Positions 22,863 to 31,254 of a stretch of 57,170 nucleotides of DNA are shown one piece after another. Origin of the DNA: Nonomuraea sp. SBT364. Its GTDB lineage: Bacteria; Actinomycetota; Actinomycetes; Streptosporangiales; Streptosporangiaceae. How positions within the stretch are numbered: position 1 is the stretch's first letter; each line of letters starts with the position of its first letter. The translations under genes were made by a program, and so were the position numbers. A model generated the notes under the pieces. The model did no database searches. It saw only the letters and a program-made list of their open reading frames with translations, and had not been told where the DNA came from. The DNA lies in contig NZ_LAVL01000043.1 in the NCBI RefSeq assembly GCF_001083785.1, positions 1 to 57,170 on the forward strand, written 5' to 3'.

Positions 22863-22896
22863 CCGGGCTCGCCCCCCGCACAGGGGGCGGGCCCGG
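22863..22896 (+). terminator. Terminator after the nucleotidase
   Basis: The 14-base arms (22863-22876 and 22883-22896) pair fully if one G-T wobble is allowed, around a 6-base loop. It starts 18 bases after the stop. Confidence 0.75.
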
Positions 22897-22920
22897 AGTG
22901 CGGAGGGGCGACGGGGTGGT

Positions 22921-23327
22921 GTGGGATGGTTCCGGCGGTTCGGTGCGCAGCGGTCGGCGGAGGCTACGCGGACCTGGAGCCGGGCCGGGAAGATCCTGGC
23001 GATCGGGCTGCTGGATGGCGCTGACCTGCTGTCCGAGGACGGCTGGGAGATCGGCGAACCGTGGACCCTCCTGCGGCGTGACCTCACCGCGCCTGTGCCG
23101 GACCCCGGCGTACACGTCGAGGAGATCGGGCCGGAACGGGCGCACGAGTGGACCGCGGTCCTGCCGGCGTCGTTCGACGGGCCGACGTTCACCCGCGAGC
23201 GCTCCGGGAGCTGGGTTCGTCCAGCGTGGTCGTGTGCTGCGGGAGCTCCAACACCGCCGCCGCCACCTACCGGTCGGCCGGCCTCGAAGCGCTGGCCGAG
23301 AGACGCGATCTGCACCGCTTGATGTGA
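22921..23327 (+). pseudogene. GNAT N-acetyltransferase with internal out-of-frame deletion
   Basis: The first part (22921 to about 23197, frame 1) reads GWFRRFGAQRSAE, PWTLLRRDLTAPVP and VHVEEIGPERAHEWTAVL, as in the N-terminus of actinobacterial GNAT proteins. At about 23197-23201 the frame changes. From 23199 (frame 3) ALRELGSSSVVVCCGSSNTA and ATYRSAGLEALAERRDL to TGA 23325 matches the C-terminus of the same family. About 100 middle residues including the acetyl-CoA P-loop are missing, so the product cannot work. It lies between the nucleotidase terminator and the quinone reductase. Confidence 0.8.
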
Positions 23328-23383
23328 TCGCGCCCAGGGTGTCGTCCTGGTGAGGCAGGTGCTCCTGGGAGAGAGTTATCGGT

Positions 23384-24403
23384 ATGAAGGCCATCATCTA
23401 CCGCGACAACGGCGGCCCCGACGTTCTGCAGCTCGTCGACCGTGACGTGCCAGCCCCCGGCCCCGGCGAGGTCCGCGTCCGGGTCGCCGCGTCCGGGGTC
23501 AACCCGACCGACTGGAAGACCCGCTCCGGCGCCACCAACCCCATGAGTTTCCCGGAGGTCACCCCGCACCTGGACGGCGCCGGGGTGATCGACGACGTCG
23601 GTGAGGGGGTCGACCGGAGCCGGGTCGGCCAGCGGGTCTGGCTGTTCATGGCCACCGCCGGGCGGCCCACCGGCACCGCCGCCGAGTTCACCGTCGTGCC
23701 CGCCGGGCAGGCCGTGCCGTTGCCGGACGAGGCCGGTTTCGACGTCGGCGCCTCACTCGGCGTCCCCGCCCTCACCGCGCACCGCGCGCTCACCGTCGCC
23801 GAGGACGGGCCGCGGCGTCTGCGGCCCGGCGCGCTCGACGGCAAGGTGGTGCTCGCCGCGGGCGGCGCCGGGGCCGTCGGGCACGCGGTGATCCAGCTCG
23901 CCCGCTGGGCCGGCGCCACCGTGATCAGCACGATCAGCAGCCCGGAGAAGGCCCGGCTGGCCACCGCCGCCGGAGCCCACCACGTGGTCAACTATCGCGA
24001 GGGCGATCCGGCGGCCGAGATCCGCAAGCTCGCCCCGGACGGCGTCGACATCGTCGCCGAGGTGGCGCTCGGCGCCAACCTCGCCCTGGACATGGCCGTG
24101 CTGCGGACCCGCGGCACGATCTCGACCTACGCCAACGACGGCGGCAGGCCGGTCGAGCTGGACGTGATGCAGAACATGCGGCTGAACACCCGCTTCCAGT
24201 TCCTGGTGCTCTACACGGTCGGTCCCGAGGCGCTCACCTCGGCCGCCGAGGACGTCGCCGCCGCGGTCCGCGACGGCGCCCTGCCGGTCGGCGAGGAGCA
24301 CGGCCTGCCGCTGGTCCGCTTCCCGCTCGACCGCACCGCCGACGCGCACCTGGCCGTGGAGAACGGCGCGGTCGGCAAGGTCCTGGTGGACGTCACGCCG
24401 TGA
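23384..24403 (+). CDS. Zinc-independent MDR-family NADPH:quinone reductase-like protein
   Basis: 339 aa. GroES-like N-terminal domain (GEVRVRVAASGVNPTDWKTR) and Rossmann domain with AAGGAGAVGHAVIQLARWAG. No zinc ligands are seen, so it is of the QOR/zeta-crystallin type, which reduces quinones or enals with NADPH. ATG 23384 has GGGAGAGAG upstream. A hairpin at 24408-24425 follows. It precedes the berberine-bridge oxidase but the hairpin and 92-base gap suggest a separate unit. Confidence 0.92.
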   Translation: MKAIIYRDNGGPDVLQLVDRDVPAPGPGEVRVRVAASGVNPTDWKTRSGATNPMSFPEVTPHLDGAGVIDDVGEGVDRSRVGQRVWLFMATAGRPTGTAAEFTVVPAGQAVPLPDEAGFDVGASLGVPALTAHRALTVAEDGPRRLRPGALDGKVVLAAGGAGAVGHAVIQLARWAGATVISTISSPEKARLATAAGAHHVVNYREGDPAAEIRKLAPDGVDIVAEVALGANLALDMAVLRTRGTISTYANDGGRPVELDVMQNMRLNTRFQFLVLYTVGPEALTSAAEDVAAAVRDGALPVGEEHGLPLVRFPLDRTADAHLAVENGAVGKVLVDVTP

Positions 24404-24407
24404 CGCC

Positions 24408-24425
24408 CGGGCCGCCGCCGGCCCG
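24408..24425 (+). terminator. Short GC hairpin after quinone reductase
   Basis: CGGGCCG (24408-24414) pairs with CGGCCCG (24419-24425) around a 4-base loop, five bases past the stop. Confidence 0.45.
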
Positions 24426-24436
24426 AAATTGGTCCT
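24418..24436. promoter_or_regulatory. Candidate MocR site upstream of the FAD oxidase (copy 1)
   Basis: This 19-base segment, ending in AAATTGGTCCT, matches 17 of 19 bases of 27275-27293 near the start of the MocR gene. It lies 60 bases before the oxidase start. A shared site for MocR at its own gene and a target is the simplest reading. Confidence 0.45.
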
Positions 24437-24495
24437 GAAACCGCCTACAGGATCGGACCCTGGCAAGGGTACCGATTCCTGTCAGGCTCAGTGGT

Positions 24496-25851
24496 ATGAC
24501 AACGACAGCGACCCGCTTCGACGGCCGGCTCCTCACACCTGGCAACGCCGGCTACGACACCGCCCGCACCGTCTGGAACGCCATGGTCGACCGGCGTCCA
24601 CGCATGATCGTCCGCGCGGCGGGCGTCGCCGACGTGGTGGCCGCCGTGCGGCTGGCCCGGGAACTGAACCTGGAGATCGGCGTCCGCTGCGGCGGCCACA
24701 ACGTCGCCGGATTCGCCGTCCCCGACGACGGTCTCATGATCGACCTGACGCCCATGGGCGGCGTGCGGATCGACCCGGTCCGCCGCCGGGCCCGGGTGCA
24801 GGGCGGCGCGCTGCTCGGCGCGCTGGACCGGGCGGCCCAGGCGTACGGCCTGGCCACCACCGCCGGCAACGTCTCGCACACCGGCGTCGGCGGGCTCACG
24901 CTCGGCGGCGGCATGGGCTGGCTGGCCCGCCAGTACGGCCTGGCCTGCGACAACGTCGTCTCGTACACGATGGTCACCGCCGAGGGGGACGTGGTGACCG
25001 CGAGCCGCACCGAGAACCCCGACCTGTTCTGGGGCCTGCGCGGCGGCGGCGGCAACTTCGGCGTCGTCACCGAGTTCGAGTTCCAGTTGCATCACGTCGG
25101 CACGCGGACGCTGGTCGCCGAGTTCGACTTCCGCGCCGAGGACGCCGTGCCGGTCATCGAGGGCTGGCGCGACCTGAACGCCGTCGCGCCCCGGCAGGCG
25201 ACGTTCACCGCCGGCGTCGGCAGCGGACCCGCCGGCCCGATCGCCACGCTGGGGTTCGTGTGGGTCGGCGACCCGGACGAGGGCCGCCGCCTGCTGCCCG
25301 CGATGCGGGCGCTCGGGCGTCCCGTCGCGTCGCGCGTCACCACGCCGTCGTACCTCGCGCTGCAGCGGCGCGACGACTCCACCGGCGGCCACACCTACCG
25401 CCGCTATTCCAAGGGGCACTACCTGCGGCGATTCCCCACCGCGGCGATCGAGGCGTTCCTGCTGCGCGGCGCCGCCGACCTGGGCGCGAGCCCGTACCTG
25501 CCGGGCGCCGGCCTGCAGGCGCACGGCGGCGCGATCGCCGAGGTCCCGGACGCGGACGCGGCGTTCAGCCACCGCGGCACCATGTTCGAGTTCGGCGCCG
25601 GCTCCCGCTGGACCGACCCGGCCGAGGACGACGCCAGGATGGACGCCGCCCGCGCCGCCGGCGCGGCGCTCGAACCGTACGCGAGCGGGGTGTACGTCAA
25701 CTCGCTGACGGCCGACGACCTGGCCGATGGGCGGCATGGCGTACGTCGCGCGTACTCGGCGGCGAAGCTGGCCCGGCTGACCGAGGTGAAGACGGCGTAC
25801 GACCCGGCCAACGTGTTCCACCTGAACCAGAACATCCGCCCGGCGGCCTGA
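24496..25851 (+). CDS. FAD-linked oxidase (berberine-bridge enzyme type)
   Basis: 451 aa. PCMH FAD domain with the covalent-flavin His in RCGGHNVAG and TAGNVSHTGVGGLTLGGGMG. A substrate domain follows, then the BBE tail YDPANVFHLNQNI. Tyr and Glu pairs near the C-terminus (TAYDPANVF) are usual. Related enzymes oxidise sugars or aromatic alcohols and make hydrogen peroxide. It starts at ATG 24496 and is convergent with the MocR gene (21 bases). MocR may control it through the 24418-24436 site. Confidence 0.92.
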   Translation: MTTTATRFDGRLLTPGNAGYDTARTVWNAMVDRRPRMIVRAAGVADVVAAVRLARELNLEIGVRCGGHNVAGFAVPDDGLMIDLTPMGGVRIDPVRRRARVQGGALLGALDRAAQAYGLATTAGNVSHTGVGGLTLGGGMGWLARQYGLACDNVVSYTMVTAEGDVVTASRTENPDLFWGLRGGGGNFGVVTEFEFQLHHVGTRTLVAEFDFRAEDAVPVIEGWRDLNAVAPRQATFTAGVGSGPAGPIATLGFVWVGDPDEGRRLLPAMRALGRPVASRVTTPSYLALQRRDDSTGGHTYRRYSKGHYLRRFPTAAIEAFLLRGAADLGASPYLPGAGLQAHGGAIAEVPDADAAFSHRGTMFEFGAGSRWTDPAEDDARMDAARAAGAALEPYASGVYVNSLTADDLADGRHGVRRAYSAAKLARLTEVKTAYDPANVFHLNQNIRPAA

Positions 25852-25871
25852 TGCGCGCCGCCCGCGCGGGA

Positions 25872-27320
25872 TCAGGACCCCCGTACCTCCCGGACGGCCC
25901 GCGCCAGCAGTGCGATCCCCTCGGCGATGGCGGCCTCGCCGAGGATGGCGTAGCCGAAGATGAGGCCGCCCGGTCCGGTGCCGGCGATCCGGTACGGGCC
26001 GACGCCGTGGATGCCGAGGCCGTGCCGGGCGGCGGCCGTCACCACCGCCGTCTCGTCGAGGCCGGGCGGCAGCCAGGCGACCACGTGCTGCCCGGCGGCG
26101 ATTCCGGCCGGCCGCAGATCGGGCAGGTGAGTGCGCAGGGCGTCCAGCAGCGCGTCACGGCGACGCCGGTACACCGGGCGCATCCGGCGCAGGTGGCGGT
26201 CGAACTCGCCGCGCGCGAGGAAGTCGGCGAACGTCAGCTGGTCGATGACCGGCGAGCCCCGGTCCGCGAGCACCTTCGCCGCCGCGACGTCGGCGACCAG
26301 ATGGGGAGGCGCCACCAGCCAGCCGAGCCGCAGCCCCGGCGCGAGCGTCTTGCTGGCCGTGCCGCAGTAGACGACGTGATCGGGAGCCAGGCCCTGCATG
26401 GCGCCCACCGGCGACCGGTCGTAGCGGTACTCGGCGTCGTAGTCGTCCTCGATCACGATCGCGCCGCGGCGCTCGGCCCAGCGGATCACCTCGGCCCTCG
26501 CCGCGGCCGACAGCACTCCCCCGGTGGGCCACTGGTGCGACGGCGTGAGCACGACCGCGTCGGCGTCGGCCCGGTGGAGCGCGTCGACCCGGACGCCGTC
26601 CGGCCCCACCGGGATGCCGACCACGTCCAGACCGGCGGCGGCGGCCAGCACCCGGGCGTCGTCGTTGGACGACGGGTCCTCCAGGGCGATCCGCCTGGCG
26701 CCGCGCTGGACGAGCACCTGGATCAGCAGCGCGATGCCCTGCCCGTAGCCGCCGCAGATGACCATGTCGCCCGGGACGGCCGACGTGCCGCGCACCCGGT
26801 TGAGGTAGTCGCACAGCGCCTCGTGCAGTTCCGGCACGCCGCGCCCGTCGAGGTAGGCGAACCGGTCGTTGGGCGTGGTGGTGAGCACCGTGCGGACCGA
26901 GCGGAGCCAGGCGGCCCGGGGGAACTGCGACACGTCGGTGCGCCCGTACCCGAAGTCGACCTTGAAGACCCCGCGCGCGGGTGGTCGCGCCCCCGGAGCC
27001 GTGGCGCCCGCCTCGGCGGCGGCCGGCATCGACGCGGCGACCTGGGTGTAGCCGCCCGACCGGCTGGCGAGGTAGCCCTCGGCGGTGAGCTGCTGGTAGG
27101 CCTCCACGACCACCCCGCGGGAGACCCCGAGGCCGGCGGCGAGGGCGCGGGTGGGCGGCAGCGACGCGCCCGCCCGCAGCCGGCCGGCCCGGATGCTCGC
27201 GCGGATGGACGCCTCGATCTGCCTGTGCAGCGGCACCCCGGCGTCGCGGTCCAGCTCGATGAGCAGGTCCTCGGCCGGCCCCGAATTGGTCCTCGATCCG
27301 CCGCCGCTTCCAGCGCTCAT
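25872..27320 (-). CDS. MocR/PdxR-type GntR-aminotransferase regulator
   Basis: 482 aa. N-terminal GntR winged helix (PLHRQIEASIRASIRAGRLR, PPTRALAAGLGVSRGVVVEA) followed by a fold-type I aminotransferase domain with the PLP Lys in CGTASKTLAPGLRLGW and IVIEDDYDAEYRYDR. MocR proteins sense PLP or amines. The start is ATG 27320, six bases after the SDR stop, so the two are probably cotranscribed. The first 18 residues (SAGSGGGSRTNSGP...) are unlike the family, and part of their DNA repeats the upstream site of the FAD oxidase; translation may begin further in. Confidence 0.93.
   Translation of the reverse strand: MSAGSGGGSRTNSGPAEDLLIELDRDAGVPLHRQIEASIRASIRAGRLRAGASLPPTRALAAGLGVSRGVVVEAYQQLTAEGYLASRSGGYTQVAASMPAAAEAGATAPGARPPARGVFKVDFGYGRTDVSQFPRAAWLRSVRTVLTTTPNDRFAYLDGRGVPELHEALCDYLNRVRGTSAVPGDMVICGGYGQGIALLIQVLVQRGARRIALEDPSSNDDARVLAAAAGLDVVGIPVGPDGVRVDALHRADADAVVLTPSHQWPTGGVLSAAARAEVIRWAERRGAIVIEDDYDAEYRYDRSPVGAMQGLAPDHVVYCGTASKTLAPGLRLGWLVAPPHLVADVAAAKVLADRGSPVIDQLTFADFLARGEFDRHLRRMRPVYRRRRDALLDALRTHLPDLRPAGIAAGQHVVAWLPPGLDETAVVTAAARHGLGIHGVGPYRIAGTGPGGLIFGYAILGEAAIAEGIALLARAVREVRGS
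27275..27293. promoter_or_regulatory. Candidate MocR site (copy 2)
   Basis: These 19 bases match 17 of 19 in 24418-24436. They lie within the first codons of the MocR gene, as an autoregulation site often does. Confidence 0.4.
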
Positions 27321-27326
27321 GGTGAC

Positions 27327-28145
27327 CTACTTGGTGGCGTTCAGCGCGAGCTTGTCCCACTCGCGATCGGGCAGGGTCCGGTTGAGCTCCAGCAGTTTGT
27401 CGGCCAGGTAGCCGACGGCGTACCGGGTGCGAGGTTTGCCGGCCTCGACGGCCTCGCGGATGACCTCGGCCACGACGCCGGGGTCCGACGCGGGGCCCTC
27501 CTCGCCGAGTTGCGTCTCGCTCTTGCGGGCCATGGCTTCGGCCATCGCGCCGTAAGCGGTGCCGCCGGAGATCTCCCGCAGGTCGCGCCCGGTGTGGTCC
27601 TCGAACTCGGTCCTGATGATACCGGGCTGGATGATCACCACGTCGATGCCGAACGGCTCGACCTCCAGGCGCAGCGTGTCGGAGTAGGCCTCCAGCGCGT
27701 GCTTGGTCGCGTAGTACCAGCAGCCGAGCGGCAGCGTGATCTCGCCGCCGATGGACGAGACGTTGACGATCGTGCCCGCCGCCTTCTCGCGCATGTACGG
27801 CAGGGCCAGCTGGATCAGCCTGGCCGGGGCGAAGACGTTCACCTCGAACTGGTCGCGGGCCAGGTCCAGGGGGACGTCCTCGGCGGCGCCGTGCAGCACG
27901 GTGCCCGCGTTGTTGATCAGGACGTCGATCCGGCCCTGCTCGGCCACGACGGTGTCGACGACACGCTCCAGGTCCTGTGGCTCGCGCAGGTCGAGCGGGA
28001 GGGCGTGCCCACCGGCCTCGCGGATCGGCGCCATGTGCCCGGTCCGGCGGGCCGCTCCGTACACGATATGGCCGGCGCGCAGCAGCTCCAGCGCGGTGGC
28101 CTTGCCGATCCCGGACGACGCCCCGGTGACGAGGACGACCTTCAT
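27327..28145 (-). CDS. SDR-family oxidoreductase (AdhE-like dehydrogenase/reductase group)
   Basis: 272 aa. Starts MKVVLVTGASSGIGK, then DVLINNAGTV, Ser in NVSSIGGE, and YxxxK as YYATKHALE, with the extended C-terminal part (EEGPASDPGVVAEVI) seen in the oxidoreductase group of SDRs. I chose ATG 28145 because GGAGG (28152-28156) is six bases away; ATG 28148 is only three away. It is upstream of, and probably cotranscribed with, MocR. An inverted repeat TTGAC-N15-GTCAA (28205-28229) lies in its promoter region. Confidence 0.92.
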   Translation of the reverse strand: MKVVLVTGASSGIGKATALELLRAGHIVYGAARRTGHMAPIREAGGHALPLDLREPQDLERVVDTVVAEQGRIDVLINNAGTVLHGAAEDVPLDLARDQFEVNVFAPARLIQLALPYMREKAAGTIVNVSSIGGEITLPLGCWYYATKHALEAYSDTLRLEVEPFGIDVVIIQPGIIRTEFEDHTGRDLREISGGTAYGAMAEAMARKSETQLGEEGPASDPGVVAEVIREAVEAGKPRTRYAVGYLADKLLELNRTLPDREWDKLALNATK

Positions 28146-28204
28146 CATCAAACCTCCACGTCGGTGCCCGGCGGGGGGAGCCTCGCCGGAAGCGCATTGT
28201 CAGT

Positions 28205-28229
28205 TTGACGTATTGCGCTAATTTGTCAA
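28205..28229 (-). promoter_or_regulatory. Promoter/operator of the SDR-MocR operon
   Basis: TTGAC (28205-28209) and GTCAA (28225-28229) are 15 bases apart. On the minus strand the latter forms a perfect -35 TTGACA, so the repeat overlaps the promoter. The protein that binds is unknown. Confidence 0.45.
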
Positions 28230-28230
28230 C

Positions 28231-28262
28231 GCGGCTGCGTCGCCCCTCGCGATCGCAGCCGC
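28231..28262 (-). terminator. Terminator of the AfsR-like gene at 28267
   Basis: GCGGCTGCG (28231-28239) pairs perfectly with CGCAGCCGC (28254-28262), and inner TCG/CGA extend it with a one-base bulge. It begins four bases past the stop. Confidence 0.7.
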
Positions 28263-28266
28263 AGGG

Positions 28267-31080
28267 TTACAACTGGTTCCTGATCGGTTCCGGCGTGTCC
28301 GGGACCGGCTGGGCCAGGCAGGCGGTCATCTCGGCCGGGGTGAGCAGACCGGTTTCACACAGGATCTCCAGCGACTCCCGCCAGGACTCCCTGGCCTGCT
28401 CGCGCCGCCCCAGGTCGTGCAGTGCGTGGCCGAGCCACCAGCAGGCCACGGCGATGGCCACGGTGGATCCGGCCGTGCGCAGGAGCTCGATCGCGTGCCG
28501 GTACTCCTCGACGGCCTCGTGGAGCAGTCCCTGGGCGCGATAGGCGTCGGCCAGGGTGTCGCGGGCGTCGCCGAGGTCGCCCACGTCGCCCACTTCCTCC
28601 ATGATCGCCAGGACGTGCCGCGCCTCGCGCACGGCTTCCTCGTATCTGCCCTGGCGGTAGTAGACGTCCACCTGGTTGTTGCGCACGTGGGCCTCGTGAT
28701 CCCGGCGCCCCGTCCGTTCGGTGATGGCGAGGGCGCGCCCCAGCGCGGCGAGCGCGTCGTCGTAGCGGCCCATCACGCCGTAGCTGATGCCGAGGTCGTT
28801 GAGGATTCCCGCCTTCCGGTCCGGCAGTCCGGCCCGGTCCCAGCAGACCAGAGCGTCCTCCAGGCGGGAGACGCATTCCTGGAAGCGCCCGAGTTGCTGC
28901 TCGACGGAGCTGAGCCCCTGCAACAGGATCGCCTGGGCCGTCCAGTCCTCCTCCGCCCTGGCCAGCCGCAGCGCCTCCTCGCTCACCTCGATGACCTCCG
29001 GGAACCAGCCCCGGCGGTCGAACAGCCATTGGGCGGAGACCGCGAGCCCCGTGGTGGCGGGATCGGCGTCCCGCGCCGCCTGGCGTACCACGGCCAGCAG
29101 GTTGTCCCGCTCGCGTTCGACCCAGTCGTTGGCGGCGGCCATGGTGGCGAGTTCCTCTCCTGGCCGCTCGGTGGGGAAGTGGAAGGCGTCCACGCTGCCG
29201 CCGTTCAGCAGCACGGAGGCCCGCTGCGAGGTGGCCAGGTAGTGGTCCAGCACGCGGGCGGCCGCGCCGGTCCGGTCCTCGTCGGGGACCTCCTGCTCCC
29301 GGGCGTACAGGCCGACGAGGTCGTGGAAGCGGTAGCGGCCCGGTCCTGCGACTTCGAGCAGGCGGGCGTCCAGCAGGTGTTCCAGAGCGGCCTCGGCGCG
29401 GCGCTCGGGCCAGCCGGCGAGCGCGGCCGAGGCGGCCGGGGTGTGCGTGGGCAGGTCCGCCAGCCCGAGCAGGGCGAACAAGCGGGCCGCGTCCCGGCCG
29501 GCGGGTTCCTCGCGCAACTGCTGGTGGCTGACCGCGATGCTGGCGCGTACGGCCAGATCGGCGTGCTCCAGCAGGTCGAGCCGCCGGGCGGCATCCGCCA
29601 GCCGTCCCGCGAGATCGGCGAGCGACCAGTCGGGACGGGCTGCCAGACGGCCGCCCGCGATGCGCAGGGCGAGCGGGAATCCGCCGCAGAGCCGCACGAT
29701 CTCCTCCGCCGCTCGCGGTTCGGCCGCCACGCGATCGGGACCGGCGACCCGGGCGAGCAGCGTGACGGCAGCGGGGACGTCGAGCCTGCCCAGGTGCAGG
29801 TGCTGGGCGTTGTCCAGGGTGGCGAGCGGGTCGCGGCTGGTGACCAGGACGCGGCAGCCCGGCCCGGCGGGCACGAGCGGGCGGACCTGACGCACGTCGC
29901 GGGCGTTGTCGAGGATCACCAGCAGGTTGCCCGTGGCGGTGAGCGAGCGGTAGCGCGCGGCGGCTTCCTGGGGGTCCGTGGGAATGGCGGCGCCGTCCAG
30001 TCCCAGGGAGCGCAGCAGGTGGCCGAGCGCCTCGACGGGCGCCAAAGGGGCGAGCCCGGCGGTGGAGCCGTGCAGGTTGACGTAGATGACGCCGTCGGTG
30101 AAGCACCCGGCGACGGCATGGGCGACGTGCACGGCGAGCGCGGACTTGCCGATGCCGCCCGGCCCGTTGATCACGGTGACCGCGGCGCCGTTCACCAGGT
30201 CGGCATGGAGCCGCTCGATCTCGGCGGCCCGAGCCGTGAACGCCCGCGCGTCGGCGGGCAGGTCGGCCGGGGCGGCGTGCCGGACCGGCGCGGCCTGCCG
30301 CTCGGGCGTCAGGTCGAGCGCGGGATCCTTGACGAGGACGGCCTGGTGGAGCCGGAACAGTTCGGCACCGGGCTCGATGCCCAGTTCCTCGGCCATGACC
30401 CGGCGCAGGCGCCGGTAGACCTCCAGGGCCTCGGGCACCCGCGCGTCGCGGTACAGGGCGAGCATGAGCTGGGCGGCGGGCCGCTCCCGCAGCGGGTGCG
30501 CCGCGACGTGCGCGGCGAGCTCGCCGGTCAGGGCGCGGTGGTCACCGGCGGCCAGGCGCAGCTCGGCGTGGTCCTCCAGGACGGACAGCCGCTCCGTCTC
30601 CAGCCGGTAGGCCTCGGCCCTCGCCCAGGGGGCTTCCAGCCCGGCCAGCGCCGGGCCCCGCCACAGCGCGAGCGCCCCGCGGAACAGCGAGTCCGCGGTC
30701 GCCGTCGCACCTTCGGCGCGGGCGGCGCGGGCCCGGGCGGACAGTTGCACGAAGGCGTGGGCGTCCACCTGGCCCTGCTCGACCGCGAGCCGGTAGCCAC
30801 CGGGCACGGTTTGGACGATCTCCGCATGCCCGTAGGAGGCGAACAGCTCCCTGAGCCTCCAGACCACGATGTGCAACTGCTTGTCCGCGGTCACGGCGGA
30901 GCTGTCTTCCCACACGTCGGCGAGCAGCCGCTCGGCGGGTACGGCCTGCCCGGCGGCGAGGGCGAGCCGGGCGAGCACCCCGATGCGCCGCAGCCCGACC
31001 ATCTTCACGGGTAGACCGTCGGCCTCGACCTCCCAGGGGCCGAGGCACCTCATCTCAAGCCTCAAGGGCAGCGCTCCCAT
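28267..31080 (-). CDS. AfsR/SARP-type STAND regulator with TPRs (second copy)
   Basis: 937 aa. OmpR-like winged helix (about 8-100, MRCLGPWEVEADGLPVK), BTAD domain (about 105-250), NB-ARC with Walker A GPGGIGKSA and LLVILDNARD, and C-terminal TPRs (about 660-900). It is related to the cut regulator at 55978, sharing the motif GPGRYRFHDLV, but less so to 13164. ATG 31080 is used; ATG 31053 at MRCLG is an alternative close to the domain start. A palindrome GTGACG-AAA-CGTCAC lies 26 bases upstream. It is divergent from the PL8 lyase gene and may control it. Confidence 0.93.
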   Translation of the reverse strand: MGALPLRLEMRCLGPWEVEADGLPVKMVGLRRIGVLARLALAAGQAVPAERLLADVWEDSSAVTADKQLHIVVWRLRELFASYGHAEIVQTVPGGYRLAVEQGQVDAHAFVQLSARARAARAEGATATADSLFRGALALWRGPALAGLEAPWARAEAYRLETERLSVLEDHAELRLAAGDHRALTGELAAHVAAHPLRERPAAQLMLALYRDARVPEALEVYRRLRRVMAEELGIEPGAELFRLHQAVLVKDPALDLTPERQAAPVRHAAPADLPADARAFTARAAEIERLHADLVNGAAVTVINGPGGIGKSALAVHVAHAVAGCFTDGVIYVNLHGSTAGLAPLAPVEALGHLLRSLGLDGAAIPTDPQEAAARYRSLTATGNLLVILDNARDVRQVRPLVPAGPGCRVLVTSRDPLATLDNAQHLHLGRLDVPAAVTLLARVAGPDRVAAEPRAAEEIVRLCGGFPLALRIAGGRLAARPDWSLADLAGRLADAARRLDLLEHADLAVRASIAVSHQQLREEPAGRDAARLFALLGLADLPTHTPAASAALAGWPERRAEAALEHLLDARLLEVAGPGRYRFHDLVGLYAREQEVPDEDRTGAAARVLDHYLATSQRASVLLNGGSVDAFHFPTERPGEELATMAAANDWVERERDNLLAVVRQAARDADPATTGLAVSAQWLFDRRGWFPEVIEVSEEALRLARAEEDWTAQAILLQGLSSVEQQLGRFQECVSRLEDALVCWDRAGLPDRKAGILNDLGISYGVMGRYDDALAALGRALAITERTGRRDHEAHVRNNQVDVYYRQGRYEEAVREARHVLAIMEEVGDVGDLGDARDTLADAYRAQGLLHEAVEEYRHAIELLRTAGSTVAIAVACWWLGHALHDLGRREQARESWRESLEILCETGLLTPAEMTACLAQPVPDTPEPIRNQL

Positions 31081-31105
31081 CGTCGACTCCAGTGATCGGG
31101 CCGCT

Positions 31106-31120
31106 GTGACGAAACGTCAC
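31106..31120. promoter_or_regulatory. GTGACG-AAA-CGTCAC palindrome between AfsR-like and PL8 genes
   Basis: Perfect 6-bp arms with a 3-base spacer, 26 bases from the AfsR-like start and 135 bases from the PL8 start. Confidence 0.5.
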
Positions 31121-31212
31121 GGCCTGATTGGTCCCGGCATCGCTGCTTGAGCCGGCCTCGCGCGCCGGATCACCGTCGCGGAGCCGAAAGAGCCACCCGG
31201 GTACCACCATAA

Positions 31213-31240
31213 AATCTTCGCAAAGGACGCTTGCGAGATT
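31213..31240 (+). promoter_or_regulatory. Bulged hairpin before the PL8 ribosome site
   Basis: AATCTTCGCAA (31213-31223) pairs with TTGCGAGATT (31231-31240) with one bulged T, only five bases before the GAAAGG ribosome site. It could be an operator or a leader structure. It is one of the few AT-rich spots here. Confidence 0.4.
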
Positions 31241-31254
31241 CTTGAAAGGCACTC

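Noticed and set aside
10571..31080. A biosynthetic gene cluster around rph, BtrH-like and AfsR-like genes
   Set aside because: No PKS, NRPS, terpene cyclase, RiPP precursor or aminoglycoside core enzyme is present; the genes are in many separate units.
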